Assembly: GCA_041905795.1 (NCBI GenBank)
Contig: JAYRKL010000002.1
Location: forward strand, 193,531-257,530
Direction: 5' to 3'
Length of the DNA stretch: 64,000 nucleotides
Source: SHVO01 sp041905795
GTDB taxonomy: Bacteria > Pseudomonadota > Alphaproteobacteria > Rhodospirillales > Rhodospirillaceae
The stretch's first letter is position 1. Every line of letters begins with the position of its first letter. Positions 25,954 through 34,672 of this stretch are shown here, one piece after another. A model generated the notes under the pieces. It ran no database searches and had not been told where the DNA came from. It saw nothing but the letters and a program-made list of their open reading frames with translations. The translations under genes were made by a program, and so were the position numbers.

Positions 25954-27168
25954 ATGAAATCCGTTATCGGCGCCGGACTGGCGATGGCGTTGTTCTCCGC
26001 CGGCGCGTTGGCCGCGGATCTTGCGCCGGCGCCCCATGCCGGCGAGGGCGGCGTGCCGCAGTTCGAACGGGACATGTCCTGGCCCCAGTTGCCGCCGGCC
26101 TGGAACAAGGGCGCGGCGGTGTCTTGGGCGGCGGCGGACGATCAGGACCACATCTGGCTGATCACCCGGCCGCGGGAACTCACCAACCTCGATCCCAATA
26201 CACCTAAGTCGGCGATCCCGCCGGCGGTGCTGGAATTCGACCAGGCCGGCAAATACCTGCGCGGCTGGGGCGGCGAAAGCGGCCCGGGCTACGCCTGGCC
26301 CGGCAACGAGCACGGCCTGACCTTCGACTCCAAGGGCTTCATCTGGATCCTGGGCAACAACGACAACTCCAACGGCCGCTCCAAACTGCCGAGCGACTCG
26401 CAAGTCCTGAAGTTCACCCGCGACGGCAAATTCGTGAAGGCTTTTGGCGTTCCGGGCCAGATCGGCAGCAACAAGACCGACGTCCTGCGCGGCGCGGCCA
26501 ACTCCTACTACTACGCCAAGACCAATGAGCTGCTGGTGGCCGACGGCTACGGCAACAGCCGCATCGTGGTCTATGACGCCGACACCGGCAAAGTGAAGCG
26601 CACCTGGGGCGCCTACGGCAACACGCCGCTGGACGCCGCCGACCGTCCGGCGCCGGAGAAAGCGGCGCGTTCCAACGGCGCCTTCGAGCCCGTGGCCGAC
26701 GCCCTGCAGCAGTTCAACACCGTGCACGACGTGAAGATGTCCGACGACGGCCTGGTCTATGTCGCCGACCGCAACAACAAGCGCATCCAGGTCTTCACCA
26801 TCGACGGCAAATTCGTCACCGAGAAGTTCCTGGGCCTCGACAGCAAGTTCCCGCTGCAGGCGCGCTCGGTGGGCTTCTCGCCGGATCAGCGCTTCCTCTA
26901 TATCGGCGGCACGCCGGTGATCTACATCCTCAACCGCAAGACCCTGGAAACCCTGGGCACCATCTTCACCGGCATCGGCACGCCGGGGCATCCGCCCGGC
27001 CACGGCGTCAGCGTCGACCACCACGGCAATCTCTACCTGGTGCAGGCCGACACCACCGGCCTGGATGGCAAGAGCACCACCACCTTCGGCGCCTACCGCT
27101 GGAAGTTCACCGGCACCTCGCCCGCCGCGCCGTGCTGCGTCGGCGAGGCCGTGCGCGCCAAGAATTGA
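25954..27168 (+). CDS. Secreted NHL-type beta-propeller protein
   Basis: Protein of 404 residues with a signal peptide ending GALAAD. The rest consists of NHL-like repeat units: VLEFDQAGKYLRGWGG, VLKFTRDGKFVKAFG, RIVVYDADTGKVKRTWGAYG, VYVADRNNKRIQVFTIDGKFV, LYIGGTPVIYILNRKTL. This implies a six-bladed propeller. Family members bind proteins, act as lyases or hold metals; none of these is visible here. The ATG at 25954 is chosen because it opens into the signal peptide and follows AGGGAGGG. A Cys pair near the end (APCCVG) is notable. The 67-base gap to the oxidoreductase contains the inverted repeat. Confidence 0.82.
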   Translation: MKSVIGAGLAMALFSAGALAADLAPAPHAGEGGVPQFERDMSWPQLPPAWNKGAAVSWAAADDQDHIWLITRPRELTNLDPNTPKSAIPPAVLEFDQAGKYLRGWGGESGPGYAWPGNEHGLTFDSKGFIWILGNNDNSNGRSKLPSDSQVLKFTRDGKFVKAFGVPGQIGSNKTDVLRGAANSYYYAKTNELLVADGYGNSRIVVYDADTGKVKRTWGAYGNTPLDAADRPAPEKAARSNGAFEPVADALQQFNTVHDVKMSDDGLVYVADRNNKRIQVFTIDGKFVTEKFLGLDSKFPLQARSVGFSPDQRFLYIGGTPVIYILNRKTLETLGTIFTGIGTPGHPPGHGVSVDHHGNLYLVQADTTGLDGKSTTTFGAYRWKFTGTSPAAPCCVGEAVRAKN

Positions 27169-27276
27169 CATGCGCCGGTCTCTCGCGCGCCTCGCTGCGG
27201 CCAAGGGGCTCAACACCGCGTTTCTGGCGGTGCGGACCTCGGCTACCTGATCGCGCTGCCGCACCCTGCGCCTTAG

Positions 27277-27915
27277 TCAAAGTCCCAACGCCACCCTCAG
27301 GTCCGCCGGATCGCCCAGCCTGTGGGCGGTGTAGTCGCCGTACTGGATCGCGTGCCAGCCGGCGGCGCGCGCGGCGGCCACGTTGGCGGGAATGTCGTCC
27401 ACCAGCAGCAGGCGCGAAGGGTCGGCGCAGCCCAGGTCGTCCTCGATCATGGCGAAGAACTCCGGGTCCGGCTTGGCCACGCCCATGGGGCCGGCGGCGT
27501 ACATCCGGTCGACGTGGTGCTTGAGCAGGTTCTCCCATAGGAAGCCGGCGCGGTGGCGTTCGTTGTTGGTGCCGATGACGCAGCGCAGGCCTCTCTCGCG
27601 CAGGTCGCGGACAACGCCCAGCGCGCCGTCGCAAGGAGCAAGGTCCTTGGTGAACCAATAGTCCATGAACTTGTCGGCGGTGGTCGTGCAGCCCAGCGCG
27701 GCCAGCACCGCCGCGAGCCGTTCCTTGAGATCGGCCTTGCCCGTCAGCACGTCGGCGAACGAGCCGCCGAACATGGCGCCGGCGAAGGTGCCGACGTCGA
27801 GGCCGTGATCGCGCGCGAGGTCCCGCGACCACAGGAATCCCGCGCTGTCGTAGTTCCGGTTGAGGACACCGTCGAAATCGAACACGACGGCGTCGAGGTG
27901 GTGCAGGTTTGACAC
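27277..27915 (-). CDS. HAD-superfamily hydrolase
   Basis: About 212 residues from a GTG at 27915, chosen because AAGAAAGG lies five bases upstream and the HAD core starts at once; the ATG at 28011 would add a basic tail of 32 residues. Motif I is VVFDFDGVLN, motif II CVIGTNNERH, motif III Lys in GVAKPDPEFF, and motif IV LLVDDIPANV. This is a subfamily I phosphatase or phosphoglucomutase-like enzyme with a helical cap (residues about 15-80). The substrate is unknown. The gene is convergent with the propeller gene and divergent from the lipoprotein gene at 28046. Confidence 0.86.
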   Translation of the reverse strand: MSNLHHLDAVVFDFDGVLNRNYDSAGFLWSRDLARDHGLDVGTFAGAMFGGSFADVLTGKADLKERLAAVLAALGCTTTADKFMDYWFTKDLAPCDGALGVVRDLRERGLRCVIGTNNERHRAGFLWENLLKHHVDRMYAAGPMGVAKPDPEFFAMIEDDLGCADPSRLLLVDDIPANVAAARAAGWHAIQYGDYTAHRLGDPADLRVALGL

Positions 27916-28045
27916 GGCAACCTTTCTTGTGCGCGAGGCGAAGTTTAGCCGCGGTCCAGCCCCAATGTTGCCTTTTTTAAAGGCGACAACAACATGACGT
28001 GGCCTTTTCAAAACAGGCCCTCATTTTTTATGTGCGGGGGTGTTC

Positions 28046-28954
28046 ATGTCGCGATCATTCAAACATCTGCCGTTCGCGGTGTTCGGCGTGCTTGCCCTGG
28101 CCGGATGCGCGTCCGACTATTCGCCCAATACCTACGCCAGCAATGCGGTGCAATACGCCAATAGGGTGGAGCCGGGCACCGTCGTCGGTTTCCGCCAAGT
28201 GGCGATCAGCGCCAACGGCAATATCGGCGCGGTCACCGGCGGCGCCGCCGGCGGCGTGCTCGGGTCGGAATACGGCGGCACGCCGCTGGCCGCGGTCGGC
28301 GGCACGGCGGTGGGTGCCCTGGTGGGCACCGCGCTCGATCATGCCGCGGGCGACACCACCGGCTGGGAGTACATCGTGCGCAAGCACAACGGCGACATGC
28401 TGTCGGTGACCCAGCGCGAGAAGAAGCCCCTCGACCTCGGCCAGAAAGTCCTGGTGATCATCGGCCCCCAGGCGCGCGTGGTGCCGGACTACTCGGTACC
28501 GCCGGAGCCGGTGGTGAAGGCCGAGGCCAAGCCTGAGCCCAAGCCCGAACCCAAGACAGACCCCAAGCCGCAGAACGTGAAGGTCGAAGTGGTGCTGTCG
28601 CTGCCGCCCGGCGTGACGGCTCAGGGCTCCAACGGTCAGGCGATCGCCCCGGCCGCCGATGCGCCCGTACAGCAGGCCAAGGATGAAGCCATGGCCGTGC
28701 CCGCGGTGCCGGCGGGCGTTATCCAGGCCGCCACCGTCTCCAGCGACGACGGCCAGACCGTCGTCGTGCATTTGCCGGTGATCGGCGCGGTGACGCCCAC
28801 GGGCGCCGGGCTGGTGCCGGTCTCCACCGTGCCTGCGGCCGCCGAAGCCGGCACCGTCACCTCGGATGCCAACGAGGGCAAGCAGCCGGCGCCGGCCGCC
28901 AACGAAATCCCGCGCGATCCGCCGGCAACCACGCCAGCTTCAACCACGCCCTAG
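28046..28954 (+). CDS. Glycine-zipper outer-membrane lipoprotein (SlyB/17-kDa antigen-like)
   Basis: About 302 residues. A lipobox, VLALAGCASD, marks a lipoprotein. Residues about 55-100 form a glycine zipper (NIGAVTGGAAGGVLGSEYGG, then AVGGTAVGALVGTALDHAAG), as in SlyB and the rickettsial 17-kDa antigen. Next comes a small beta domain (YIVRKHNGDMLSVTQ...KVLVIIG) typical of SlyB. The C-terminal third is low-complexity: KPEPKPEPKTDPKP, then Ala/Pro/Val-rich sequence, likely a spacer through the cell wall. The ATG at 28046 follows GCGGGGG and is preferred to the GTG at 28040. Confidence 0.85.
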   Translation: MSRSFKHLPFAVFGVLALAGCASDYSPNTYASNAVQYANRVEPGTVVGFRQVAISANGNIGAVTGGAAGGVLGSEYGGTPLAAVGGTAVGALVGTALDHAAGDTTGWEYIVRKHNGDMLSVTQREKKPLDLGQKVLVIIGPQARVVPDYSVPPEPVVKAEAKPEPKPEPKTDPKPQNVKVEVVLSLPPGVTAQGSNGQAIAPAADAPVQQAKDEAMAVPAVPAGVIQAATVSSDDGQTVVVHLPVIGAVTPTGAGLVPVSTVPAAAEAGTVTSDANEGKQPAPAANEIPRDPPATTPASTTP

Positions 28955-28987
28955 GCAGGGTGTCCCGCGATCCTGTAGACATCGTCC

Positions 28988-30562
28988 ATGCAAAATGGAG
29001 CGATTCCGCAGGATAAGTTGCGCGCCGCGGCGGAACTGCTAGCCGCGGGACGGTACGCCGACGCGGTGCCGCTGTGGCAAGACCTGGCGGCCCGCGCACC
29101 GGCGGAGCCCATGCCGCGGATCATGCTGGCGACGGCGCTGAAGGGCGCCGGAGAATGGCGGCAGGCGATCGCGGAATATGAGGCTGCGCAGAAACTGGCG
29201 CCGCTGCCGGCGGTGGCTGAGTCGGACCTGCTGCTGGCGCGGCTTACCATCGCCGATTGGAGGGAGTGCGCCGCCGGCGTGGAGCGGCTGAAGCGGCATG
29301 TGGAAGCGGGCGCGGCCATCAACCCCTCCATCCTGCTCTACGCCGCGGAGATCGGCCCGGATCTTCTGTTGCGGAGCGCCCGCGCCATGGCGCGGCAAAT
29401 AGCGGCGGGTGTCACACCCCTGCCGGCGCCACAGCCTCCCTCATCCGAACATATACGCGTGGGCTACATCTCCGGGGACTTCAAGCCCAATCACCCCGTC
29501 GGGCGTCACATGAGGGATGTCGCGCGGCGTCACGACCGGTCGCGGTTCGAGGTGTTCGGCTATTCCCTGGCTCCGGATGGCCCGAAGCTGGCGGCATTTG
29601 CCGAGGCCGTCGATCACATGCGTGTTCTGCGGGACGACGATGACGCGACCGCCGCGGCGCGGATCCGCGCCGACCGGATCGAGATCCTGATCGACCTGGG
29701 GGGATACCAGTCCGGGGCGCGGCCCGCCGTGCTTGCGCATCGTCCGGCGCCGGTGCAGGTAAACTTCTTCGGCTCCGGCGTGTCCATGGGGGCGGACTTC
29801 ATCGACTATATCGTGGCCGACGACTGCCTGATCCCGCAGGCCGCCGCCGCCCATTATGCCGAAGCGGTGGTCCGGCTTCCCGGTACATATTTCCCCGGTT
29901 CCTGGGCGCGGCCGGAACCCAAACCCCTGACACGCGCACGCATGGGACTGCCCGACAAGGGGATGGTGTTCTGCGCTTTCGCCGCCCAGGCCAAGATCAC
30001 GCCCGCCATGTTCGCGCGATGGCTCGATCTGCTGAAGCAGGTGCCGAAAAGCGTGCTGTGGCTGAAGGATCATCATCCCGCCGCCACGGCGGCGCTCCGC
30101 GCCCATGCCGCCGCCGCCGGCCTTGCGCCCGAACGCCTGGCGTTCGCCGGCAACATCCCCGAGGACGCCTATTTCAGCGCCCTGGCGCTCGCCGATCTGT
30201 TTCTCGATACATTCCCCTATGGCGCGGGTTCGACCGCGGCCGACGTGCTGTGGGCCGGGGTGCCCGTGCTCACCTGTCTCGGCGACACCTATGTCTCGCG
30301 CATGGCGGCGGCGGTCGTCACTGGGACCGGGCTCACGTCGCTGATCGCGGCCGATCCCGAGGCCGCCATCGCGCGTGCGGTGGAACTGGCCTATGACCGC
30401 GCCGCCTTGGCCGATTACCGCGCGCGGCTGCGGACGCATCGCGCGGAGATGGCGCTGTTCGACAGCGCACGCTACGTGCGGCATCTCGATACCGCTTACG
30501 CGGAGATGTCGCGCAAGTTGCGTGCGGGCGATCACCCTGCGGCGTTCACGGTGCCAGGCTAG
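28988..30562 (+). CDS. OGT-like (GT41) glycosyltransferase 3, short TPR region
   Basis: Protein of 524 residues. Only two or three TPR-like units are visible (LLAAGRYADAVPLWQDLAA, GEWRQAIAEYEAAQKL). The GT-B domain keeps IRVGYISGDFKPNHPVG with His169, PVQVNFFGSGVSMGADFIDYIVADD and LDTFPYGAGSTAADVLWAGVPVLT. At the UDP-contact segment it has AFAAQAKITP: Lys336 remains, but the F-N-N/H part of the two longer paralogues is F-A-A. It may use a different donor or acceptor. It is convergent with chrA, with a 4-base stop overlap. A fucosyltransferase-like TPR protein and two full-length OGT-like proteins lie within 19 kb. Confidence 0.83.
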   Translation: MQNGAIPQDKLRAAAELLAAGRYADAVPLWQDLAARAPAEPMPRIMLATALKGAGEWRQAIAEYEAAQKLAPLPAVAESDLLLARLTIADWRECAAGVERLKRHVEAGAAINPSILLYAAEIGPDLLLRSARAMARQIAAGVTPLPAPQPPSSEHIRVGYISGDFKPNHPVGRHMRDVARRHDRSRFEVFGYSLAPDGPKLAAFAEAVDHMRVLRDDDDATAAARIRADRIEILIDLGGYQSGARPAVLAHRPAPVQVNFFGSGVSMGADFIDYIVADDCLIPQAAAAHYAEAVVRLPGTYFPGSWARPEPKPLTRARMGLPDKGMVFCAFAAQAKITPAMFARWLDLLKQVPKSVLWLKDHHPAATAALRAHAAAAGLAPERLAFAGNIPEDAYFSALALADLFLDTFPYGAGSTAADVLWAGVPVLTCLGDTYVSRMAAAVVTGTGLTSLIAADPEAAIARAVELAYDRAALADYRARLRTHRAEMALFDSARYVRHLDTAYAEMSRKLRAGDHPAAFTVPG

Positions 30563-31773
30563 GCAAGCACCGCCGCGCAGGCGGCGGCGACGGTGCCCAG
30601 CACCACGGCCCACGACGGCACGCGCCAGATCATCAGCACGCCGAACGCCGCGACGGCGATCGCGGCGTCGGTCCAGCGCGTGATCGCGGTTACGCCCACC
30701 GGGGCATAGAGCGCCGCCGCCAGGACGCCGACGACCGCGGCGTTGACGCCCTTCAGCGCCCCCTGAGCGCGCGCGTTCGCCTGCAGCCGGGACCAGAACG
30801 GCATTACACCGAATAAAATCAGCGCACCCGGCAGGAAAATCATCGCCAGCGCAATCGCCGCGCCAGGCCAGCCGGCCGCAGGCTGTTGCGCCAGCATGCC
30901 GATGAAAGCGGCGACGCTGAACAGCGGTCCCGGCAAGGCCTGCGCCGCGCCGTAACCGGCGAGGAAGGTCTCGTCGCTGAGCCAGCCGCTGGCGACAATG
31001 GACTCGCGCAGCAACGGCAGCACCACATGCCCGCCGCCGAATACCAGGGCGCCGGCGCGGTACATGGCCTCGGCGAGCGCCGCCAACGGCGACATCCCCC
31101 GGATCGCCGGCAGCAGCAGGAAAAGCGCCAGGAAGGCGGCGATCAGAGCCGCTCCGGCGCGCGCCGGAACCACGCGCGGCGCCGCCGGAACAACGGCGGC
31201 CTGGGCGGGAAGCAGCACCGCGCCGGCCGCCGCACCCGCCGCGATGACGATGAGTTGCACCATGCCGCCGGGGGCGGCGATCATCGCACCCGCCGCCAGC
31301 GCGGCGATCGCCGCGCGCCGTGCGTCGGGGCACAGGGCGCGGGCCATCAGGCAGACCGCCTGCGCCACCACCGGCACCGCCACCAGCTTCAGGCCGTGCA
31401 CGACAGCCACGGCCAGCGGCCCATTGAAGGCTGCCGCATGCGAGAGCAAGGCGCGCGCGAACAGGATCATCAGCAGCGCCGACGGCGCGGTGAAGGCCAC
31501 CCAGGCTGCGAGCGCGCCGGCGGGACCGGCGCGCATATATCCCAGCAGCATGGCGGCCTGGCTGCTGGCGGGGCCGGGCAGGATCTGGCACAGGCCGACG
31601 ACGCCGGCATAGGCCTGTTCGTCCAGCCAGGCGCGGCGACGCACGAATTCCTCGCGGAAGTACCCGAGATGCGCGGCCGGCCCTCCGAAACTGGTCACCC
31701 CCAGCCGGAGGAACGCAACGGCAACTTCGCCCGCGTTATTTTTCGCGCTGTTTTTCGCTGGGGCGCCTTGCAT
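30559..31773 (-). CDS. chrA: Chromate efflux transporter ChrA (CHR family)
   Basis: Protein of 404 residues with two homologous membrane halves, the long-chain CHR layout. The first half has LGVTSFGGPAAHLGYFREEF, RRAWLDEQAY and LCQILPGPASSQ. The second half repeats the pattern with VFGGGHVVLPLLRE and ALPGPLFSVAAFIG. These are the FGG-x-x-x-H and GP segments of CHR proteins, which export chromate, probably by proton antiport. About ten to twelve hydrophobic segments are seen. It appears to be a single gene, convergent with OGT-like gene 3 and divergent from the hydrolase at 31927. Confidence 0.92.
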   Translation of the reverse strand: MQGAPAKNSAKNNAGEVAVAFLRLGVTSFGGPAAHLGYFREEFVRRRAWLDEQAYAGVVGLCQILPGPASSQAAMLLGYMRAGPAGALAAWVAFTAPSALLMILFARALLSHAAAFNGPLAVAVVHGLKLVAVPVVAQAVCLMARALCPDARRAAIAALAAGAMIAAPGGMVQLIVIAAGAAAGAVLLPAQAAVVPAAPRVVPARAGAALIAAFLALFLLLPAIRGMSPLAALAEAMYRAGALVFGGGHVVLPLLRESIVASGWLSDETFLAGYGAAQALPGPLFSVAAFIGMLAQQPAAGWPGAAIALAMIFLPGALILFGVMPFWSRLQANARAQGALKGVNAAVVGVLAAALYAPVGVTAITRWTDAAIAVAAFGVLMIWRVPSWAVVLGTVAAACAAVLA

Positions 31774-31926
31774 GTCGGTCGATTTGTCACAGGTTCTTGA
31801 GGATCGTTACGAAAGGATTTTAACCTATCTCCGGGGGCGACGGCGGGGAAGGTAATGCTATGCTTTCCCGCTTTTGGCCCAACCCGCGCGTCTTGAGCCC
31901 GCGCGTCTCGAGAAGGGGACACACAT

Positions 31927-32853
31927 ATGAATCAGATCACGCCGATGAAGGTTCACACCGCCGGCCGCCGCAAGGCTTCCGAGTTTCCGCAGGAACTGCT
32001 CAACATATTCGATGGCTATGTCCATGGCCGCATGTCGCGGCGCGACTTCATCGACGTGTGCGGGAAATACAGCGTTGCCGGCGTCACCGGCGCGGCGCTG
32101 TTCGAACTGCTGAAGCCGAATTACGCCTGGGCGATCCAGGTGCCCGCCGACGACAAGCGCATCAAGGGCGAGCGCGTCGAGATTCCGTCGCCGCAGGGCA
32201 CCGGCAGCATCAAGGGCTATCTGGTGAAGCCCGCCAACGCCGCCGGCAAGCTGCCGGTCGTGCTGGTGGTGCATGAGAACCGCGGCCTCAATCCCTATGT
32301 CGAAGACGTGGCGCGCCGCCTGGCGACCGCCAATTTCGTGGCGCTGGCGCCGGACGGGCTGACCTCGGTCGGCGGCTATCCCGGCGACGACGAAAAGGGC
32401 GCCGCGGCGTTCGGCCAGGTGGACCGGGCCAAGATGACCGAGGACTTCGTGGCGGCGGCCCAGTGGCTGAAGGCGCGTCCCGAAAGCAACGGCAAACTGG
32501 GCGCGGTCGGCTTCTGCTTCGGCGGCGGCGTGGTCAACACGCTGGCGGTGCGTCTCGGCGACGGCCTGGCGGCCGGGGTGCCGTTCTACGGCGCCCAGCC
32601 CAAGCCCGAGGATGTCGCCAAGATCAAGGCGCCGATCAACGCCCAGTACGGTGCGCTCGACGAACGCATCAACGCCGGCTGGCCGGCCTATGACGAAGCC
32701 TTGAAGAAGGCCGGCGTGGCGCATGAAGGCCATATCTATGCCAACGCCAACCACGGCTTCCACAACGACACCACGCCGCGCTACGACGAAAAGGCCGCCA
32801 AGGAGGCCTGGGACCGCACGTTGGGCTGGTTCAACAAATATCTGCGCGCCTAG
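31927..32853 (+). CDS. Dienelactone hydrolase-family protein with Tat-like N-terminus
   Basis: Protein of 308 residues. The alpha/beta hydrolase core has VVLVVHENRGLNPYVEDVAR, nucleophile Cys197 in GAVGFCFGGGVV, and His in NHGFHND, the Cys-His-Asp set of dienelactone hydrolases. The N-terminal SRRDFIDVCGKYSVAGVTGAALFELL has a twin-arginine-like core after a long polar stretch, so export is possible. The preceding GAAGGGG is a good ribosome site for the ATG at 31927. Homologues hydrolyse lactones or esters; the substrate is unknown. The stop codon overlaps the start of a dispersed repeat, and a terminator follows. Confidence 0.88.
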   Translation: MNQITPMKVHTAGRRKASEFPQELLNIFDGYVHGRMSRRDFIDVCGKYSVAGVTGAALFELLKPNYAWAIQVPADDKRIKGERVEIPSPQGTGSIKGYLVKPANAAGKLPVVLVVHENRGLNPYVEDVARRLATANFVALAPDGLTSVGGYPGDDEKGAAAFGQVDRAKMTEDFVAAAQWLKARPESNGKLGAVGFCFGGGVVNTLAVRLGDGLAAGVPFYGAQPKPEDVAKIKAPINAQYGALDERINAGWPAYDEALKKAGVAHEGHIYANANHGFHNDTTPRYDEKAAKEAWDRTLGWFNKYLRA

Positions 32854-32906
32854 AGCATGTTAGGCCGAAGTGGAATCCGGTTCGGCCGCTTAACATGCGA
32901 CTAACC
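32851..32906 (+). repeat. TAGAGCAT-type dispersed repeat, copy 1
   Basis: Starts at the TAG stop of the hydrolase gene. The shared core with the 44720 copy is TAGAGCATGTTAGGCCGAAG then TGGAA(T/A)CCGGTTCGGCCG, with the arms CATGTTAGGCCGA...TCGGCCG...AACATG able to fold. See also 52131-52186. Confidence 0.8.
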
Positions 32907-32937
32907 AGAGTCTCTTAACGCGACAGGGTCTCCGGAG

Positions 32938-32969
32938 AGGGCCGCGGCGTTCTCGTCGCGGCCCTTTTT
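32938..32969 (+). terminator. Rho-independent terminator
   Basis: AGGGCCGCG pairs with CGCGGCCCT around a small TTCT-centred loop and is followed by TTTTTG. It ends the dienelactone-hydrolase transcript. Confidence 0.85.
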
Positions 32970-32999
32970 GTTTGTGAATCCAACGGGCTAGGAATATGT

Positions 33000-33029
33000 G
33001 ATATTAATGACCCATCATTCATTAATATC
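33000..33029 (+). promoter_or_regulatory. Putative TetR operator site 1
   Basis: A perfect inverted repeat of 11-bp arms, GATATTAATGA and TCATTAATATC, with an 8-base spacer (CCCATCAT). The core TAATGA-N8-TCATTA is identical in half-sites and spacing to site 2. Confidence 0.75.
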
Positions 33030-33063
33030 GAGATTTCCTCATTCTTTGCCTTGAGAGGACGAC

Positions 33064-33081
33064 ATGACGCGCCAATACTAA
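33064..33081 (+). promoter_or_regulatory. Possible 5-codon leader peptide overlapping the TetR gene start region
   Basis: ATG at 33064 follows a good GAGAGG site and encodes MTRQY, then TAA at 33079-33081. The stop overlaps another in-frame TetR start as TAATG. It may be a coupling leader, or chance; site 2 lies on top of it. Confidence 0.3.
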
Positions 33082-33100
33082 TGACCAATAAGTCATTAGT
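33077..33100 (+). promoter_or_regulatory. Putative TetR operator site 2
   Basis: ACTAATGAC and GTCATTAGT form a perfect 9-bp inverted repeat with a 6-base centre. Its TAATGA-N8-TCATTA core matches site 1. It sits just before the preferred TetR start at 33111. Confidence 0.75.
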
Positions 33101-33110
33101 GGTGACGGCG

Positions 33111-33737
33111 ATGGTGCGCAAACGCAGGCCTGAAGCGCGGCCCGAGGAGATCCTCGACGCGGCGCTGGGTGTGTTCACGGAACTCGGCTTCGCCGGCGCC
33201 CGGGTCGAGGACATCGCGGCGCGCGCCGGGCTCTCCAAGGGCGCGGTCTATGTCTATTTCGATTCCAAACACGCGATCCTCACGGCCCTGGTGCGCCGCC
33301 TCGCCGACCGGGTGATCGGCGCGGCGGAAGCGCTGGTGGAGGCGGGCGCGGAGGTCTCGGCCGAGCAGACCCTGCGCTCGTTGCTGGGCTTCATCGTCGT
33401 GCAGATCTCCGATCCCAAGGTCTCCGCCGCGCCGCGTCTGGTGATCGCGGAATCCCAGCGCTTCCCGGAGATCGGCGCCCTGTACCGCGACCTGGTGCTG
33501 GCGCGGGTGCGCCGCCTGATCGGGCGGCTGCTGGAACGGGGCGTCGCGCAAGGGACTTTCCGCGCGGTCTCGCCCGACGTTCTCTTGCGCATGTGCGGCG
33601 GCCCCATCGTCGCGCATATGTTTCTCACCACCGTGTTCGCCGATCCCGCGGTCCCGGGGCCGCCGCCCGACGTGATCGCCAAGGGGATCGCCGACATGGT
33701 GCTGAATGGCGTGAAGGCAGGGAAGGAAACGGTATGA
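33111..33737 (+). CDS. TetR-family repressor of the downstream export operon
   Basis: About 208 residues. The helix-turn-helix is complete: EEILDAALGVFTELGFAGARVEDIAARAGLSKGAVYVYFDSKHAIL. The C-terminal helical domain would bind an inducer. The start at 33111 (MVRKRRPEAR) is chosen because it leaves the palindrome of site 2 outside the coding region and matches the usual TetR beginning. An alternative at 33081 would put the operator inside the gene but could be coupled to the MTRQY leader. The stop overlaps the next gene start (ATGA). Two identical-core operators upstream indicate autoregulation of the whole four-gene operon. Confidence 0.88.
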   Translation: MVRKRRPEARPEEILDAALGVFTELGFAGARVEDIAARAGLSKGAVYVYFDSKHAILTALVRRLADRVIGAAEALVEAGAEVSAEQTLRSLLGFIVVQISDPKVSAAPRLVIAESQRFPEIGALYRDLVLARVRRLIGRLLERGVAQGTFRAVSPDVLLRMCGGPIVAHMFLTTVFADPAVPGPPPDVIAKGIADMVLNGVKAGKETV

Positions 33738-34672
33738 ACAAGGTGATGCCGCTCATCGGGATGTGCCTCGCGCTCGCGGCGTGCGGCGACAAGACCGAAA
33801 CCCTGCACGGTTATGCCGAAGGCAAGTTCGTGATGCTGGCGCCGGAGACGACCGGCCGCGTCAAAGCCTTGGCCGCGCTGGAGGGCGCCCATGTCGAGAC
33901 GGGCGCGCTCTTGTTCCAGCTGGAGGACACGGCCGAGCAGGCGGCGCTCGACGCCGCACGCGCCGCCGCCGAGGCCGCCGGCGCGCGGTTCGACGATGCC
34001 GCCGCCGGCGGACGCAAGCAGGAGATCGCCGCGGCGCGCGATCAGCTGACGCAAGGCCAGGCGGTGCAGGAGCGCGCCCGCAAGGATCGCGTCCGCGCCC
34101 AGGAGCTGTTCCAGTCCGGCACCATTCCGAAAGCGCAATTGGACGCCGCCATCGCCGCCGCCGAGACCGCCAACGCCCAGGTCGCCGAGTTGCGCCAGCG
34201 TCTGACCCTGGTGGAACTGCCGGCCCGCGACGACCAGCTCCGCACCCTGACCGCCGCCGCCCGCGAGGCCGCGGCCCAGGCGAAAGGCGCCGCCGATGCC
34301 TTGCGCCGCCGGGCGGTGACGGCGCCGGCGCCCGGTAAAGTAGAGCGGGTGGTGCGTCATGCCGGCGATCTCGCGTCACCCGCCATGCCGGTGATGCGCT
34401 TCCTGCCCGACGGCCAGATGATCGCCGTGCTTTACATTCCCGCGCCGCGGCTCGCCCAAACGCCGGTCGGGACCAGACTGGCGATCAGGTGCGACGGCTG
34501 TCCCGACGAGGCCAAGGCCGAGATCACGGTCATCGCCACCGAGCCCGAATTCACGCCGCCGGTCATCTATTCCGACAACGAACGCGCGCGCCTGGTGTTC
34601 CGCGCCGAGGCCAAACTCACGGGCTTCGCGCCGCCGCCGGGGACACCGCTCAGCGCCGGGATATCCAAGTGA
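33734..34672 (+). CDS. HlyD-family periplasmic adaptor lipoprotein
   Basis: Protein of 312 residues with a lipobox (LALAACGDK). It has the HlyD layout: a first lipoyl half (APETTGRVKALAALEGAHVETGALLFQLE), a long Ala/Glu/Gln-rich coiled coil (about residues 65-180), then a second lipoyl half (RRRAVTAPAPGKVERVVRHAGDLA) and a beta-barrel domain. It would link the inner-membrane ABC transporter to an outer-membrane channel, as in YhiI/YbhG systems. It starts by ATGA overlap with the TetR gene and ends by GTGA overlap with the ATPase gene. No outer-membrane TolC-like gene is present in the operon. Confidence 0.9.
   Translation: MNKVMPLIGMCLALAACGDKTETLHGYAEGKFVMLAPETTGRVKALAALEGAHVETGALLFQLEDTAEQAALDAARAAAEAAGARFDDAAAGGRKQEIAAARDQLTQGQAVQERARKDRVRAQELFQSGTIPKAQLDAAIAAAETANAQVAELRQRLTLVELPARDDQLRTLTAAAREAAAQAKGAADALRRRAVTAPAPGKVERVVRHAGDLASPAMPVMRFLPDGQMIAVLYIPAPRLAQTPVGTRLAIRCDGCPDEAKAEITVIATEPEFTPPVIYSDNERARLVFRAEAKLTGFAPPPGTPLSAGISK

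Noticed and set aside
27170..27250. Short frame MRRSLARLAAAKGLN after the propeller gene
   Set aside because: 26 codons, no ribosome site, no conservation evidence; it lies in a short convergent gap.
29441..31591. 716-codon open frame on the minus strand
   Set aside because: Overlaps chrA in another frame and is antisense to OGT-like gene 3; it is a shadow of both.
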